A DNA stretch of 5,499 nucleotides from an uncultured Acidobacteriota bacterium (lineage in GTDB: Bacteria > Acidobacteriota > Vicinamibacteria > Vicinamibacterales > UBA8438): assembly GCA_937888665.1 (NCBI GenBank), contig CALBET010000724.1, positions 1 through 5,499 on the forward strand, read 5' to 3'. The translations under genes and the position numbers were made by a program. Below, piece by piece: positions 1-5,499 of the stretch (position 1 is its first letter; every line of letters starts with the position of its first letter). The notes beneath the pieces were generated by a model that saw only the letters and a program-made list of their open reading frames with translations, did no database searches and was not told the DNA's origin.

Positions 1-545
1 CCCAGGCCGCCCCACCAGGTGACGAACGTGCCGGTCTGGGAATACTTGACGATGCGCGTGTTGGTGCTCTCGCCGTCGGCGATGAACAGGTCGCCGTTCT
101 TCGCGATGACGAGATCGGCGACGCCGTTGAAAGCGTCCTCCGAGTCGTTTTCACCGATGACCCCCTTCTGGCCGAGCGTCATCAAGAGCTCGCCCTCAGG
201 GCTGAACTTGAAGACCTGATGGTCTCCCCGGTCGGTGACCCAGACGTTGCCCTGCGGATCTGTTCGCAGGAAATGCGTCGTCTTGAACATGCCCTGACCC
301 CAGGCCCGCAGGAACGTGCCATGGCGATCGAAGGCCATGATCGGCATCGATTCGTCGCGGTGGAACACATAGATATTCCCCTGCGGGTCGATATCGACGC
401 CGGTGGCGCTGCTCCATGCCGTCACGCCCTCCGGGAACTGTGCCCAGTTCTCGACGACCTGATACGTACTGGCTTGGGTTTGGCCGCGAGCCGGGCCGGC
501 CATCGCCACGACGGCAAGCGTCAGCACGACGATCACGCGCTTCAT
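1..545 (-). CDS. Exported NHL-repeat beta-propeller, peptidyl-alpha-hydroxyglycine lyase (PAL)-like, 3' end outside window
   Basis: ATG 545 opens a frame that is uninterrupted to the left edge, giving 181 residues of an incomplete protein. A signal peptide (MKRVIVVLTLAVVAMAGPARG) is probably cleaved before Gln22. NHL-type blades follow: TGVDIDPQGNIYVFHR (48-63), TDPQGNVWVTDRGDHQVFKF (95-114), a 'DLVIAKNGDLFIADG' unit (144-158) and TRIVKYSQTGTFVTWWG (163-179). The order and spacing match the lyase domain of peptidylglycine alpha-amidating enzymes, recalled from rat PAL: Arg63 fits catalytic Arg533 and His91 fits zinc ligand His585. The residue expected at catalytic Tyr654, just after Asp-Gly, is Glu159 here, so lyase activity is doubtful. 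The other two zinc histidines would lie beyond the window. Bacterial relatives are common as exported propellers of unknown role. A good Shine-Dalgarno lies inside the end of the small ORF, whose stop overlaps this ATG. Confidence 0.88.
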   Translation of the reverse strand, partial: MKRVIVVLTLAVVAMAGPARGQTQASTYQVVENWAQFPEGVTAWSSATGVDIDPQGNIYVFHRDESMPIMAFDRHGTFLRAWGQGMFKTTHFLRTDPQGNVWVTDRGDHQVFKFSPEGELLMTLGQKGVIGENDSEDAFNGVADLVIAKNGDLFIADGESTNTRIVKYSQTGTFVTWWGGL

Positions 546-811
546 ATGAGCTCCTCTATCGGAATGCTGTCGCCATGGAGATGCACGCTGCGCGCCGCGC
601 CAGGACGTCGGCCGGCAACCTGGCTGGCCGGCCTGAAGGTGCAGACCCGAGTGGCGTCCGACTGGAACGCCGCGACCATCAGGTCCATCATGCGCCGCAT
701 GTACGACTCGTGGTCGGCCGGAATACCGGGGGTCGGCGCTGAGGCCGCCAACGCCACGACGACCGCGGTCAGCACGGGAAGCCGGAGGACACGGGGGTGA
801 TGCTGCTTCAT
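542..811 (-). CDS. Small ORF: signal peptide joined to a DUF1552-like fragment (probable gene remnant)
   Basis: The ORF has 89 codons. Residues 1 to about 28 form a good Sec signal peptide: MKQHHPRVLR, then the hydrophobic LPVLTAVVVALAASA. Residues 29-59 (GIPADHESYMRR, then MMDLMVAAFQSDATRVCTF) closely match, from memory, the DUF1552 C-terminal region with its 'mfDLmvlAFqtDxTRvaTf' pattern. Full DUF1552 proteins are several hundred residues long, so nearly the whole domain is absent. After Phe59 the sequence (PASQVAGRRPGAARSVHLHG and on) does not look like the family. The simplest reading is a DUF1552 gene reduced by internal deletion, plus a frameshift or second deletion at the 3' side. A short functional exported peptide, or a leader that couples translation to the next gene, cannot be excluded. 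ATG 811 lacks a nearby Shine-Dalgarno; in-frame ATG 847 has AGGAGG 13 bases upstream and would add 12 residues. The TGA overlaps the next gene's ATG. Confidence 0.6.
   Translation of the reverse strand: MKQHHPRVLRLPVLTAVVVALAASAPTPGIPADHESYMRRMMDLMVAAFQSDATRVCTFRPASQVAGRRPGAARSVHLHGDSIPIEELI
551..556 (-). promoter_or_regulatory. Ribosome binding site of the NHL propeller gene, inside the small ORF
   Basis: The minus strand reads GAGGAG, 5 bases before ATG 545. It encodes the Glu-Glu near the end of the small ORF (IEELI). With the ATGA overlap at 545-542 this is a standard arrangement for translational coupling or re-initiation. It also gives a reason for the 3' end of the small ORF to be kept even if its protein is not. 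Confidence 0.65.
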
Positions 812-860
812 CGGTGAACGCCCGCAGCAATTGCGCAAAACCGGCATGCCGTCGGCCGCC

Positions 861-866
861 CCTCCT
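861..866 (-). promoter_or_regulatory. AGGAGG overlapping the stop codon of the downstream paralogue
   Basis: The minus strand reads TAGGAGGGG at 867-859, so a full AGGAGG core shares bases with the paralogue's TAG stop (867-865). It is 13 bases from ATG 847 and 49 bases from ATG 811. If it works, it favours the longer start of the small ORF, but the spacing is longer than the usual optimum. Confidence 0.4.
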
Positions 867-1935
867 ATTTCGACGCGGCGGCGGCGGCGTCTTGTCGCTC
901 GATGTTTCGGTAAATCTCAAGAATGTGCCGAAGATCGTGATTCCCCTCGTGACAGGCGAACTCGTACATCGGCCCCTCGGTCGTGACCATCGGAATCTCT
1001 CCACTCCAGAGGCTGGTCCACGAAGCCGGGTCCTCGACCGTGAATTCGTACCGGATCTCGGCGGGACCCACTCGTGTGAAACGTTCCATCACATAGAGGC
1101 CGTCGCCCGACCCTTGGAAGCGGGTCTTGTCGGTGAAGTGTCGAGTTTCGACGACCAGGGTGTCGCCCTCCCATCGCCCCCGCGAGTCCCCGGGAAACTG
1201 TCGAATCTTGTCGGAGACGTGGGGTCGCCCGTCCAGCGGGATAATCCGCGGCATGTTGTTGTTCAATTCGGTGAACAACACCACGTGGTCGGGGGTCTGA
1301 AAAATTTGATGCACGTCGTTGTAGGCCGGGGGCAGCATCGGTGGTCCATTGTGCGGCCACGCGATGCACCGCTCCGACAACGGGCGGGTTTCGAAGCCAT
1401 CGAAAGGGCCCCGCCGCCGTCCCGCGTCGGCTCGCACGGACGCGAGCTGCCGGGCGGCCTCGGCCTGCGGTGGGATTCTGCCGTTCGGCGGATCGGTGAT
1501 GAGCGACGTGCGCCGACTGGAGAGCCCTTTGGGGACAGCGGTACGCAGCCAGACGGCGTTGTCGTAGTGGACGTAGGTCTCGTCACGGTTCGTCTGGCGG
1601 AGCGACTCTTCTCTGGCCTCCGCGTCTTCGAGGTTCACGACGCTTCCCGCCAACGGGTCCACGCCCTCCGCGGTGAGCTGCGCCTGGAGCGCGGCCCACT
1701 CCTCCTCGGAATAGAACTCCTGGTCAGCCAGATGCTCTGGCCTCTGCAACGGGGTGAAGGTCTGCGTGGTCCAGTATCCCTGGAGGTCGGGTTGGCCGTC
1801 CGGCGTGCGGGGCAGAGTCCAGTCGGATGCCGCATCCGTGCCTCGCACCTCCTGAGGCTGCCCGGAGACACTAGCCGGTGTCAGCCAGCTCATCGCCAGT
1901 AATGTCGCCGCGGTCGCAAGACGCCGATGGCTCAT
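865..1935 (-). CDS. Exported protein of unknown function, DLQGxW / ACHEGN family (downstream paralogue)
   Basis: The protein has 356 residues and is a diverged tandem copy of the gene just upstream. A Sec signal peptide (MSHRRLATAATLLAMSW) is probably cleaved near residue 25, before Gln26. The mature part carries PRTPDGQPDLQGYW (42-55), then an acidic segment (about 70-120) longer than in the paralogue. Shared blocks are RRTSLITDPPNG (141-152), SERCIAW (187-193), NGPPMLPPAYND (196-207), PDHVVLFTEL (215-224), GDSRGRWEGDTLVVETR (249-265), MERFTR (283-288) and YEFACHEGN (324-332). As in its neighbour there are only two cysteines, 190 and 328, at equivalent places. The tail ends in a run of alanines then Ser-Lys. 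The frame stays open upstream to 2259, but a start there would overlap the preceding gene by about 310 bases and would lose the signal peptide; 1935 has a good Shine-Dalgarno. The function is unknown. Confidence 0.9.
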   Translation of the reverse strand: MSHRRLATAATLLAMSWLTPASVSGQPQEVRGTDAASDWTLPRTPDGQPDLQGYWTTQTFTPLQRPEHLADQEFYSEEEWAALQAQLTAEGVDPLAGSVVNLEDAEAREESLRQTNRDETYVHYDNAVWLRTAVPKGLSSRRTSLITDPPNGRIPPQAEAARQLASVRADAGRRRGPFDGFETRPLSERCIAWPHNGPPMLPPAYNDVHQIFQTPDHVVLFTELNNNMPRIIPLDGRPHVSDKIRQFPGDSRGRWEGDTLVVETRHFTDKTRFQGSGDGLYVMERFTRVGPAEIRYEFTVEDPASWTSLWSGEIPMVTTEGPMYEFACHEGNHDLRHILEIYRNIERQDAAAAASK

Positions 1936-1940
1936 GTACG

Positions 1941-1946
1941 CTCCTC
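1941..1946 (-). promoter_or_regulatory. Ribosome binding site fixing the downstream paralogue start
   Basis: The minus strand reads GAGGAG, 5 bases before ATG 1935, and lies in the 14-base gap after the upstream gene's TAG (1952-1950). It supports start 1935 over longer in-frame candidates, and its position between the two genes supports a shared transcript. Confidence 0.7.
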
Positions 1947-1949
1947 GCG

Positions 1950-2924
1950 CTACTGCGGCTCGGCGCCGCGGGCCGCGACCAGCAGGTTCTGCATCCCGTA
2001 GTTGCCTTCGTGACAGGCATACTCGTAGACGTTGCCGTCCGACTTCCGCATGGCGGTCCGGAACGACCACGGTTGCGCGAATGACCCGGGGTCGCTGACC
2101 GTGTATTCGTAGATGAGGGTGTCCGAGTCGGCGCGGGTGAAACGCTCGACCAGCCGCATCTCGGGGCCCGACCCGCGGAAGTTGGTCTTGTCGCTGAAAT
2201 TGCGCGTCTCCACCACCAGCGTGTCGCCGTCCCAGCGTCCGCGTGAATCGCCCATCCACTGACGGACGTCGTTGGGCAGATGCGCCGACCCGTCGAGCGG
2301 GACGATGCGCGAGTCATGCACCATCTCGTTCAGGATGACGACGTGGTCGTCGGTCTGAAACAGCTGCATATTGTTGTTGTAGGCACTGGGCGTCATGGGC
2401 GGACCGGAATTGAACCCCAGGATGCAGCGCTCGAACGCGCCGCGGTCTTCCGGCCCAAACGCGTCACGCCCGAGCCGCGCCCCCCGCTCGGCGCCGCGGG
2501 CTCTCGCGGCGTCGGTCCGTGCCGGCACCTTGCCGTCGGGAGGGTCCACCACGAGCGACGTACGCCGCTCCTCGCCGAGGGAGCTCCCACGGTCGTACCA
2601 GAAGTTGTTGTATCCGCCCGACAGCGGCACGCGACCGTTCTCATCGCGCCGCAAGTCGACGTTCAGCGCGTCCACCTGCTCCTGGGCGAATGCGGCACCC
2701 TCTTCCGGCGTCAGGGTCTCTTTCCCGGCCAGCGCATCAGGCCGCTCGAACGGCACCACGCTGCGGAAGTCCCAGACTCCCTGCAGATCTCTGGCGCCCG
2801 TTTGACCGACCGCGACCGACGGTCCGACCAGCAACGCCGCGACCGCGGCCAGCACCGGCCCTGCCGCCAGGCCGGACACCAGTCCCCCAACCACCGACCG
2901 CGCGCCTTCAGTCCGCGTCCTCAT
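1950..2924 (-). CDS. Exported protein of unknown function, DLQGxW / ACHEGN family (upstream paralogue)
   Basis: The protein has 324 residues. The N-terminus is a long Sec-type signal peptide with a basic start (MRTRTEGAR) and a hydrophobic core at about 11-38; cleavage is likely near residue 40, before Gln41. The mature part opens with DLQGVW (46-51). Strong blocks follow: RRTSLVVDPPDG (120-131), FERCILG (164-170), SGPPMTPSAYNNN (173-185), DDHVVILNEM (192-201), GDSRGRWDGDTLVVETR (225-241), VERFTR (259-264) and YEYACHEGNYGM (300-311). There are only two cysteines, 167 and 304, both matched in the downstream paralogue, which suggests a disulfide or a metal site. I recognise this as a recurrent hypothetical family in Acidobacteriota-like genomes, but I know no assigned reaction or named domain for it. 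The start at 2924 has a partial Shine-Dalgarno (AGGGGG, 2936-2931) 6 bases upstream. The preceding DUF1501 stop is 22 bases away, so it is probably in the same operon. Confidence 0.9.
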   Translation of the reverse strand: MRTRTEGARSVVGGLVSGLAAGPVLAAVAALLVGPSVAVGQTGARDLQGVWDFRSVVPFERPDALAGKETLTPEEGAAFAQEQVDALNVDLRRDENGRVPLSGGYNNFWYDRGSSLGEERRTSLVVDPPDGKVPARTDAARARGAERGARLGRDAFGPEDRGAFERCILGFNSGPPMTPSAYNNNMQLFQTDDHVVILNEMVHDSRIVPLDGSAHLPNDVRQWMGDSRGRWDGDTLVVETRNFSDKTNFRGSGPEMRLVERFTRADSDTLIYEYTVSDPGSFAQPWSFRTAMRKSDGNVYEYACHEGNYGMQNLLVAARGAEPQ

Positions 2925-2946
2925 GTGTGTCCCCCTGTGGCGTCTG

Positions 2947-4404
2947 TTACGCCAGCACGCCTTGTACCACGCGTCCAGCCACGTCGGTCAGTCGGAAGTT
3001 TCGTCCCTGGAATGGAAAGGTCAGTTTGGTGTGGTCAATGCCGACCAGGTGCAGCATGGTGGCGTGCAGGTCGTGGATGTGCACCGGATCCCTGGTGATG
3101 TTGTACGAGAACTCGTCGGTCTCGCCGTAGGTCACGCCCGGCTTCACGCCGCCGCCCGCCATCCAGATGGTGAACGCGCGCGGGTGATGGTCGCGCCCGT
3201 AGGTCTCTTCGGTCAGGACGCCCTGACTGTAGGCGCTGCGACCGAACTCGCCGCCCCAGACGACCAGGGTGTCATCCAGCATGCCGCGGTTTTTCAGGTC
3301 TTGCACCAGCGCCGCCTGCGCCTGATCGACGTCCTTGGCCTGCAGCTCGATACCTTGAGGCAACCGGGTGTGTTGGTCCCACCCCCGGTGGAAGAGTTGG
3401 ATAAAGCGCACGTCACGCTCGGCCAGACGTCGAGCGAGGAGGCAATTGCGAGCGAAGGTGCCGGGCTCACGCGAGTCGGGTCCGTAGAGGTCGAACGTGC
3501 TCTCTGGTTCGTCAGACAGGTCGGCCAACTCAGGCACGGATGTTTGCATGCGATACGCCATCTCGTACTGGGAGATGCGCGTGCTGGTCTCCGGGTCGCC
3601 GAACTCTTCTTCTTTCAGGCCGTTGAGGGCGCTGAGGTCGTCGAGAAAACGGCGGCGCGTGTCCGGGTCGACTCCGGGCGGATTCGACAGATAGAGCACC
3701 GGGTCGCCGGTCGCCAGAAACTTCACGCCCTGGTACCGCGAGGGCAGGAACCCGCTGCCCCAGAGCCTGTCGTAGAGCGGCTGCCCGGCTTGCGCCGAGC
3801 CCTTCGAGACCATCGCCACAAACGTCGGGAGGTCGGAGTTCAGGCTCCCGAGTCCGTAGGACAACCAGGCGCCCATACTGGGGCGTCCCGCCAACTGCGC
3901 TCCGGTTTGGAAGAACGTGATGCCGGGGTCGTGGTTGATCGCCTCGGTGTGCATCGACTTGATGAAACACAGTTCGTCGACGATCTTCGCGGTGTGCGGC
4001 ATCAGCTCGCTGACCCAGGCCTGCGACTGGCCGTGCTGGGCGAACGTGAACTTTGAGGGGACGAGCGGGAAACGCTCTTGCCCCGCCGTCATCGTGGTGA
4101 CGCGCTGGTCGCCGCGGACCGATGGTGGCAGATCTTCGCCCATCCGCTGCTGGAGGGTCGGCTTGTAGTCCCACAGCTCATGCTGCGAGGGCGCGCCCGA
4201 CTGAAACAGATAGATGATCCGCTTCGCCTTCGGCGCATGGTGCGGCAAGCCCGGCAGCGCACCAATCGCGGCCGGAGCGCCACCGGGCGTCTGCGCCAGC
4301 AGGTCCTGCCCGAAGAGGGAGGCCAGCGCGGCCGACCCGATCCCAGTGCCGGCCAGTTCGAGGAAGCGTCGACGCGCGAGTAGCTGCTCGAATCGCGATT
4401 CCAT
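2947..4404 (-). CDS. DUF1501 family protein, Tat-exported, alkaline phosphatase-like fold
   Basis: The product has 485 residues, about full length for the family. A twin-arginine signal RRRFLELAG (11-19) is followed by a small hydrophobic stretch to about residue 37, so export in folded form, probably with bound metal, is expected. Family motifs are KRIIYLFQSGAPSQHELWD (61-79), INHDPGITFFQTG (156-168), GRPSMGAWLSYGLG (173-186), FHRGWDQH (338-345), VVWGGEFGRS (381-390) and GRDHHPRAFTIWMAGGG (403-419). The His, Asp and Glu residues in the last three are the likely metal ligands of the sulfatase/alkaline phosphatase-like fold. The substrate is unknown. Three ATG codons run in a row (4410, 4407, 4404). 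I chose 4404 because AAGGA at 4415-4411 is 6 bases from it but touches the first ATG; starting at 4410 would add two Met residues. It follows the PSD1 gene directly, the usual pairing for this family, and 22 bases separate its TAA from the next gene. Confidence 0.95.
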   Translation of the reverse strand: MESRFEQLLARRRFLELAGTGIGSAALASLFGQDLLAQTPGGAPAAIGALPGLPHHAPKAKRIIYLFQSGAPSQHELWDYKPTLQQRMGEDLPPSVRGDQRVTTMTAGQERFPLVPSKFTFAQHGQSQAWVSELMPHTAKIVDELCFIKSMHTEAINHDPGITFFQTGAQLAGRPSMGAWLSYGLGSLNSDLPTFVAMVSKGSAQAGQPLYDRLWGSGFLPSRYQGVKFLATGDPVLYLSNPPGVDPDTRRRFLDDLSALNGLKEEEFGDPETSTRISQYEMAYRMQTSVPELADLSDEPESTFDLYGPDSREPGTFARNCLLARRLAERDVRFIQLFHRGWDQHTRLPQGIELQAKDVDQAQAALVQDLKNRGMLDDTLVVWGGEFGRSAYSQGVLTEETYGRDHHPRAFTIWMAGGGVKPGVTYGETDEFSYNITRDPVHIHDLHATMLHLVGIDHTKLTFPFQGRNFRLTDVAGRVVQGVLA

Positions 4405-4406
4405 CA

Positions 4407-5499
4407 TCATTCCTTTGTTATGGTTCCGTCGAAGTTCAGAATGAGATTGGCCACCATCGTGTAGGAGGCCAGCTCCGCCACGTCAAGCGTCTCATCACGC
4501 GCGGAGCGTCCCTCTGACACCAGGGCCAGGGCCGCCCCGCGGTCACTCTGGTAGCGCGCCAAATGACGGTCGTACCCCGCGGCCAGAATCGCGGCCGCCT
4601 GTGGCGGAGGCCGGTGCGCCGTTGCCAGCAGGTAGGCGTAGCCGATGCGTTCGCCCGGTGTCTCCCCACCCTCGGTCATCATGCGCTCGGCGAGCCGGCG
4701 CGCCGCCTCGACGTAGGTCACGTCGTTCATGAGGCTCAGCGCCTGCATCGGCGTGTTCGTGATGCCGGTGCGCACGATACAGACTTCCCGCGTTGACGAA
4801 TCAAAGGTCATCATCGTGGGCGGGCCCAGCGTCCGCTTCCAGAAGGTGTACAGACTGCGACGGTACAGGTCATCACCCTCGGCCTCGACGTAGTCGCCGT
4901 AGCCACCTTCCACCATGTCTGTCCACATCCCGGCCGGCTGGTAGGGCTTGACGGACGGCCCACCCACCTCTTCGACGAGGAGACCGGAGAGCGCCAGCGC
5001 CTGATCGCGAATGACCTCCGCGTCGAGCCGAAGACGCGGCCCCCGGGACACGAGGCGGTTTTCCGGGTCGCGCTCGAACTCCTCGGGCGTCATCTTCGAC
5101 TGCTGACGGTACGCGGCACTCGTCACGATCGTCCGCTGCAAGGCCTTGACGTCCCACTCCGAATCGATAAACAAGGTCGCCAGCCAGTCCAGCAACTCGG
5201 GGTGGCTGGGGAATTCACCCTGGGTCCCGAAGTTCTCGGCGGTCTTGACGATGCCGGTGCCGAAGTACATCTGCCAGAACCGATTCACGGTCACTCGCGC
5301 GGTCAGCGGATGCGCTGGATCGACGAGCCACTTCGCGAACGTCAGTCGATTGGCCTCGGCCCCCGCCGGTAGCGGCGGCAACACCGCGGGCACCCCCGGG
5401 AAGACCTCCTCCGCTGGGCTGTCGTACGCACCACGATTGAGCCGGAAGGTCGGACGACGATCCGCCATCTCTTCCATCACCATGACGGTCGGATAGGTC
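4407..5499 (-). CDS. PSD1 (DUF1553) domain protein, 5' end outside window
   Basis: The frame is open from the window edge to a TGA at 4409-4407, giving 363 visible residues. An in-frame ATG at 5483 is internal, because upstream codons still read as family sequence (TYPTVMVMEEM, then RPTFRLNRGAYDSP). Family landmarks counted from the first visible residue are ANRLTFAKWLVDPAHPLTAR (49-68), VNRFWQMYFGTGIV (71-84), SHPELLDWLA (98-107), ENRLVSRGPRLRLDAEVIRD (146-165), RRSLYTFWKR (213-222), TFDSSTREVC (231-240), TNTPMQALSLMND (248-260) and the ending NLILNFDGTITKE. This is a complete DUF1553 domain; the DUF1549 part expected before it is missing from the window. Proteins of this family are large, exported and abundant in Planctomycetota and Acidobacteriota, often next to DUF1501 genes. 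Their reaction is not established. The stop overlaps the first possible ATG of the DUF1501 gene, which fits translation as a coupled pair. Family assignment is secure; function is unknown. Confidence 0.95.
   Translation of the reverse strand, partial: TYPTVMVMEEMADRRPTFRLNRGAYDSPAEEVFPGVPAVLPPLPAGAEANRLTFAKWLVDPAHPLTARVTVNRFWQMYFGTGIVKTAENFGTQGEFPSHPELLDWLATLFIDSEWDVKALQRTIVTSAAYRQQSKMTPEEFERDPENRLVSRGPRLRLDAEVIRDQALALSGLLVEEVGGPSVKPYQPAGMWTDMVEGGYGDYVEAEGDDLYRRSLYTFWKRTLGPPTMMTFDSSTREVCIVRTGITNTPMQALSLMNDVTYVEAARRLAERMMTEGGETPGERIGYAYLLATAHRPPPQAAAILAAGYDRHLARYQSDRGAALALVSEGRSARDETLDVAELASYTMVANLILNFDGTITKE
4411..4416 (-). promoter_or_regulatory. Ribosome binding site that decides the DUF1501 start
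   Basis: The minus strand reads AAAGGA here, inside the last codons of the PSD1 gene (Lys-Glu). It abuts ATG 4410, leaves 3 bases to ATG 4407 and 6 bases to ATG 4404. Only the third spacing is normal, so initiation at 4404 is favoured. The ATGA at 4410-4407 also contains the PSD1 stop, so terminating ribosomes are placed over the start cluster. Confidence 0.6.

Larger units (their letters stand above)
542..5499 (-). other. Probable operon: PSD1 - DUF1501 - two paralogues - small ORF - NHL propeller
   Basis: Six consecutive minus-strand reading frames are separated by an ATGA overlap, 22, 14 and about 53 bases (17 if the small ORF starts at 847), then another ATGA overlap. The propeller gene continues the unit past base 542 to the left edge. 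I saw no hairpin followed by a T-run in any gap, and the gaps are too short for a normal promoter. Promoter and terminator must lie outside the window. All N-termini that can be seen carry export signals. Confidence 0.75.

Noticed and set aside
219..800. Plus-strand open frame (193 codons) opposite the propeller gene and small ORF
   Set aside because: It is antisense to the propeller blades and to the DUF1552-like segment, with no motif of its own.
814..1902. Long plus-strand open frame (362 codons) opposite the downstream paralogue
   Set aside because: It is a GC-rich antisense shadow: the minus-strand gene has family motifs, a signal peptide and a Shine-Dalgarno, while this frame shows no recognisable motif or signal.
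1936..2259. In-frame N-terminal extension of the downstream paralogue by 108 codons
   Set aside because: It would overlap the upstream paralogue by about 310 bases, reads as Arg-rich out-of-frame sequence, and would bury the signal peptide that begins at 1935.
865..2924. Whether the tandem paralogues form a DNA-level repeat able to recombine
   Set aside because: Similarity is clear in protein motifs, but the codons differ throughout the conserved blocks, so no long identical DNA repeat is visible.
2280..3098. Plus-strand open frame (272 codons) across the upstream paralogue and the gap to DUF1501
   Set aside because: It is antisense and crosses a gene boundary, with composition expected of a shadow of GC-rich coding sequence.
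2923..4056. Plus-strand open frame (377 codons) opposite the DUF1501 gene
   Set aside because: It is fully antisense to a clearly recognised family protein and its translation has no domain-like pattern.
3530..4174. Minus-strand alternative frame within the DUF1501 gene
   Set aside because: It lies inside a gene with strong family motifs in another frame; this one is Arg/Pro-rich noise.

Overview
The window is a GC-rich bacterial fragment in which every supported gene lies on the minus strand, so transcription runs from base 5499 towards base 1. The gene content is a PSD1 (DUF1549/DUF1553) protein paired with a DUF1501 protein, two exported proteins with a 'DLQGxW' start, and a lyase-like NHL propeller. 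From memory, this mix is typical of soil and marine Acidobacteriota (Vicinamibacteria-like) and also occurs in Planctomycetota, Verrucomicrobiota and related metagenome-assembled genomes. Acidobacteriota is my best guess, but it is an inference from family distribution. Nothing in the window fixes the taxon.

Layout in transcription order: (1) 5499-4407, the C-terminal part of a PSD1 protein whose 5' end is outside the window. (2) 4404-2947, a Tat-exported DUF1501 protein, overlapping or abutting gene 1 at an ATGA junction. (3) 2924-1950, a Sec-exported protein of unknown function, 22 bases downstream. (4) 1935-865, a diverged tandem paralogue of gene 3, 14 bases downstream. (5) 811-542, a small ORF with a signal peptide followed by about 33 residues that look like a piece of a DUF1552 protein; it is probably a gene remnant. 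(6) 545-1, the N-terminal 181 residues of an exported NHL-repeat beta-propeller resembling peptidyl-alpha-hydroxyglycine alpha-amidating lyase, joined to gene 5 by another ATGA overlap and running off the left edge.

The shared strand, the gaps of at most about 50 bases and the two stop/start overlaps indicate one operon. Its promoter and terminator both lie outside the window. All five genes whose N-termini are visible encode an export signal (one Tat-type, four Sec-type), so the products form an envelope or periplasmic set. PSD1 and DUF1501 proteins are known partners by gene neighbourhood but have no established biochemical role, and the paralogue family of genes 3 and 4 is also uncharacterised as far as I know. 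The joint function therefore stays open; breakdown or modification of an external polymer is only a guess.

No RNA genes, mobile elements, CRISPR arrays or convincing terminators were seen. There is no stretch over 300 bases without a gene.
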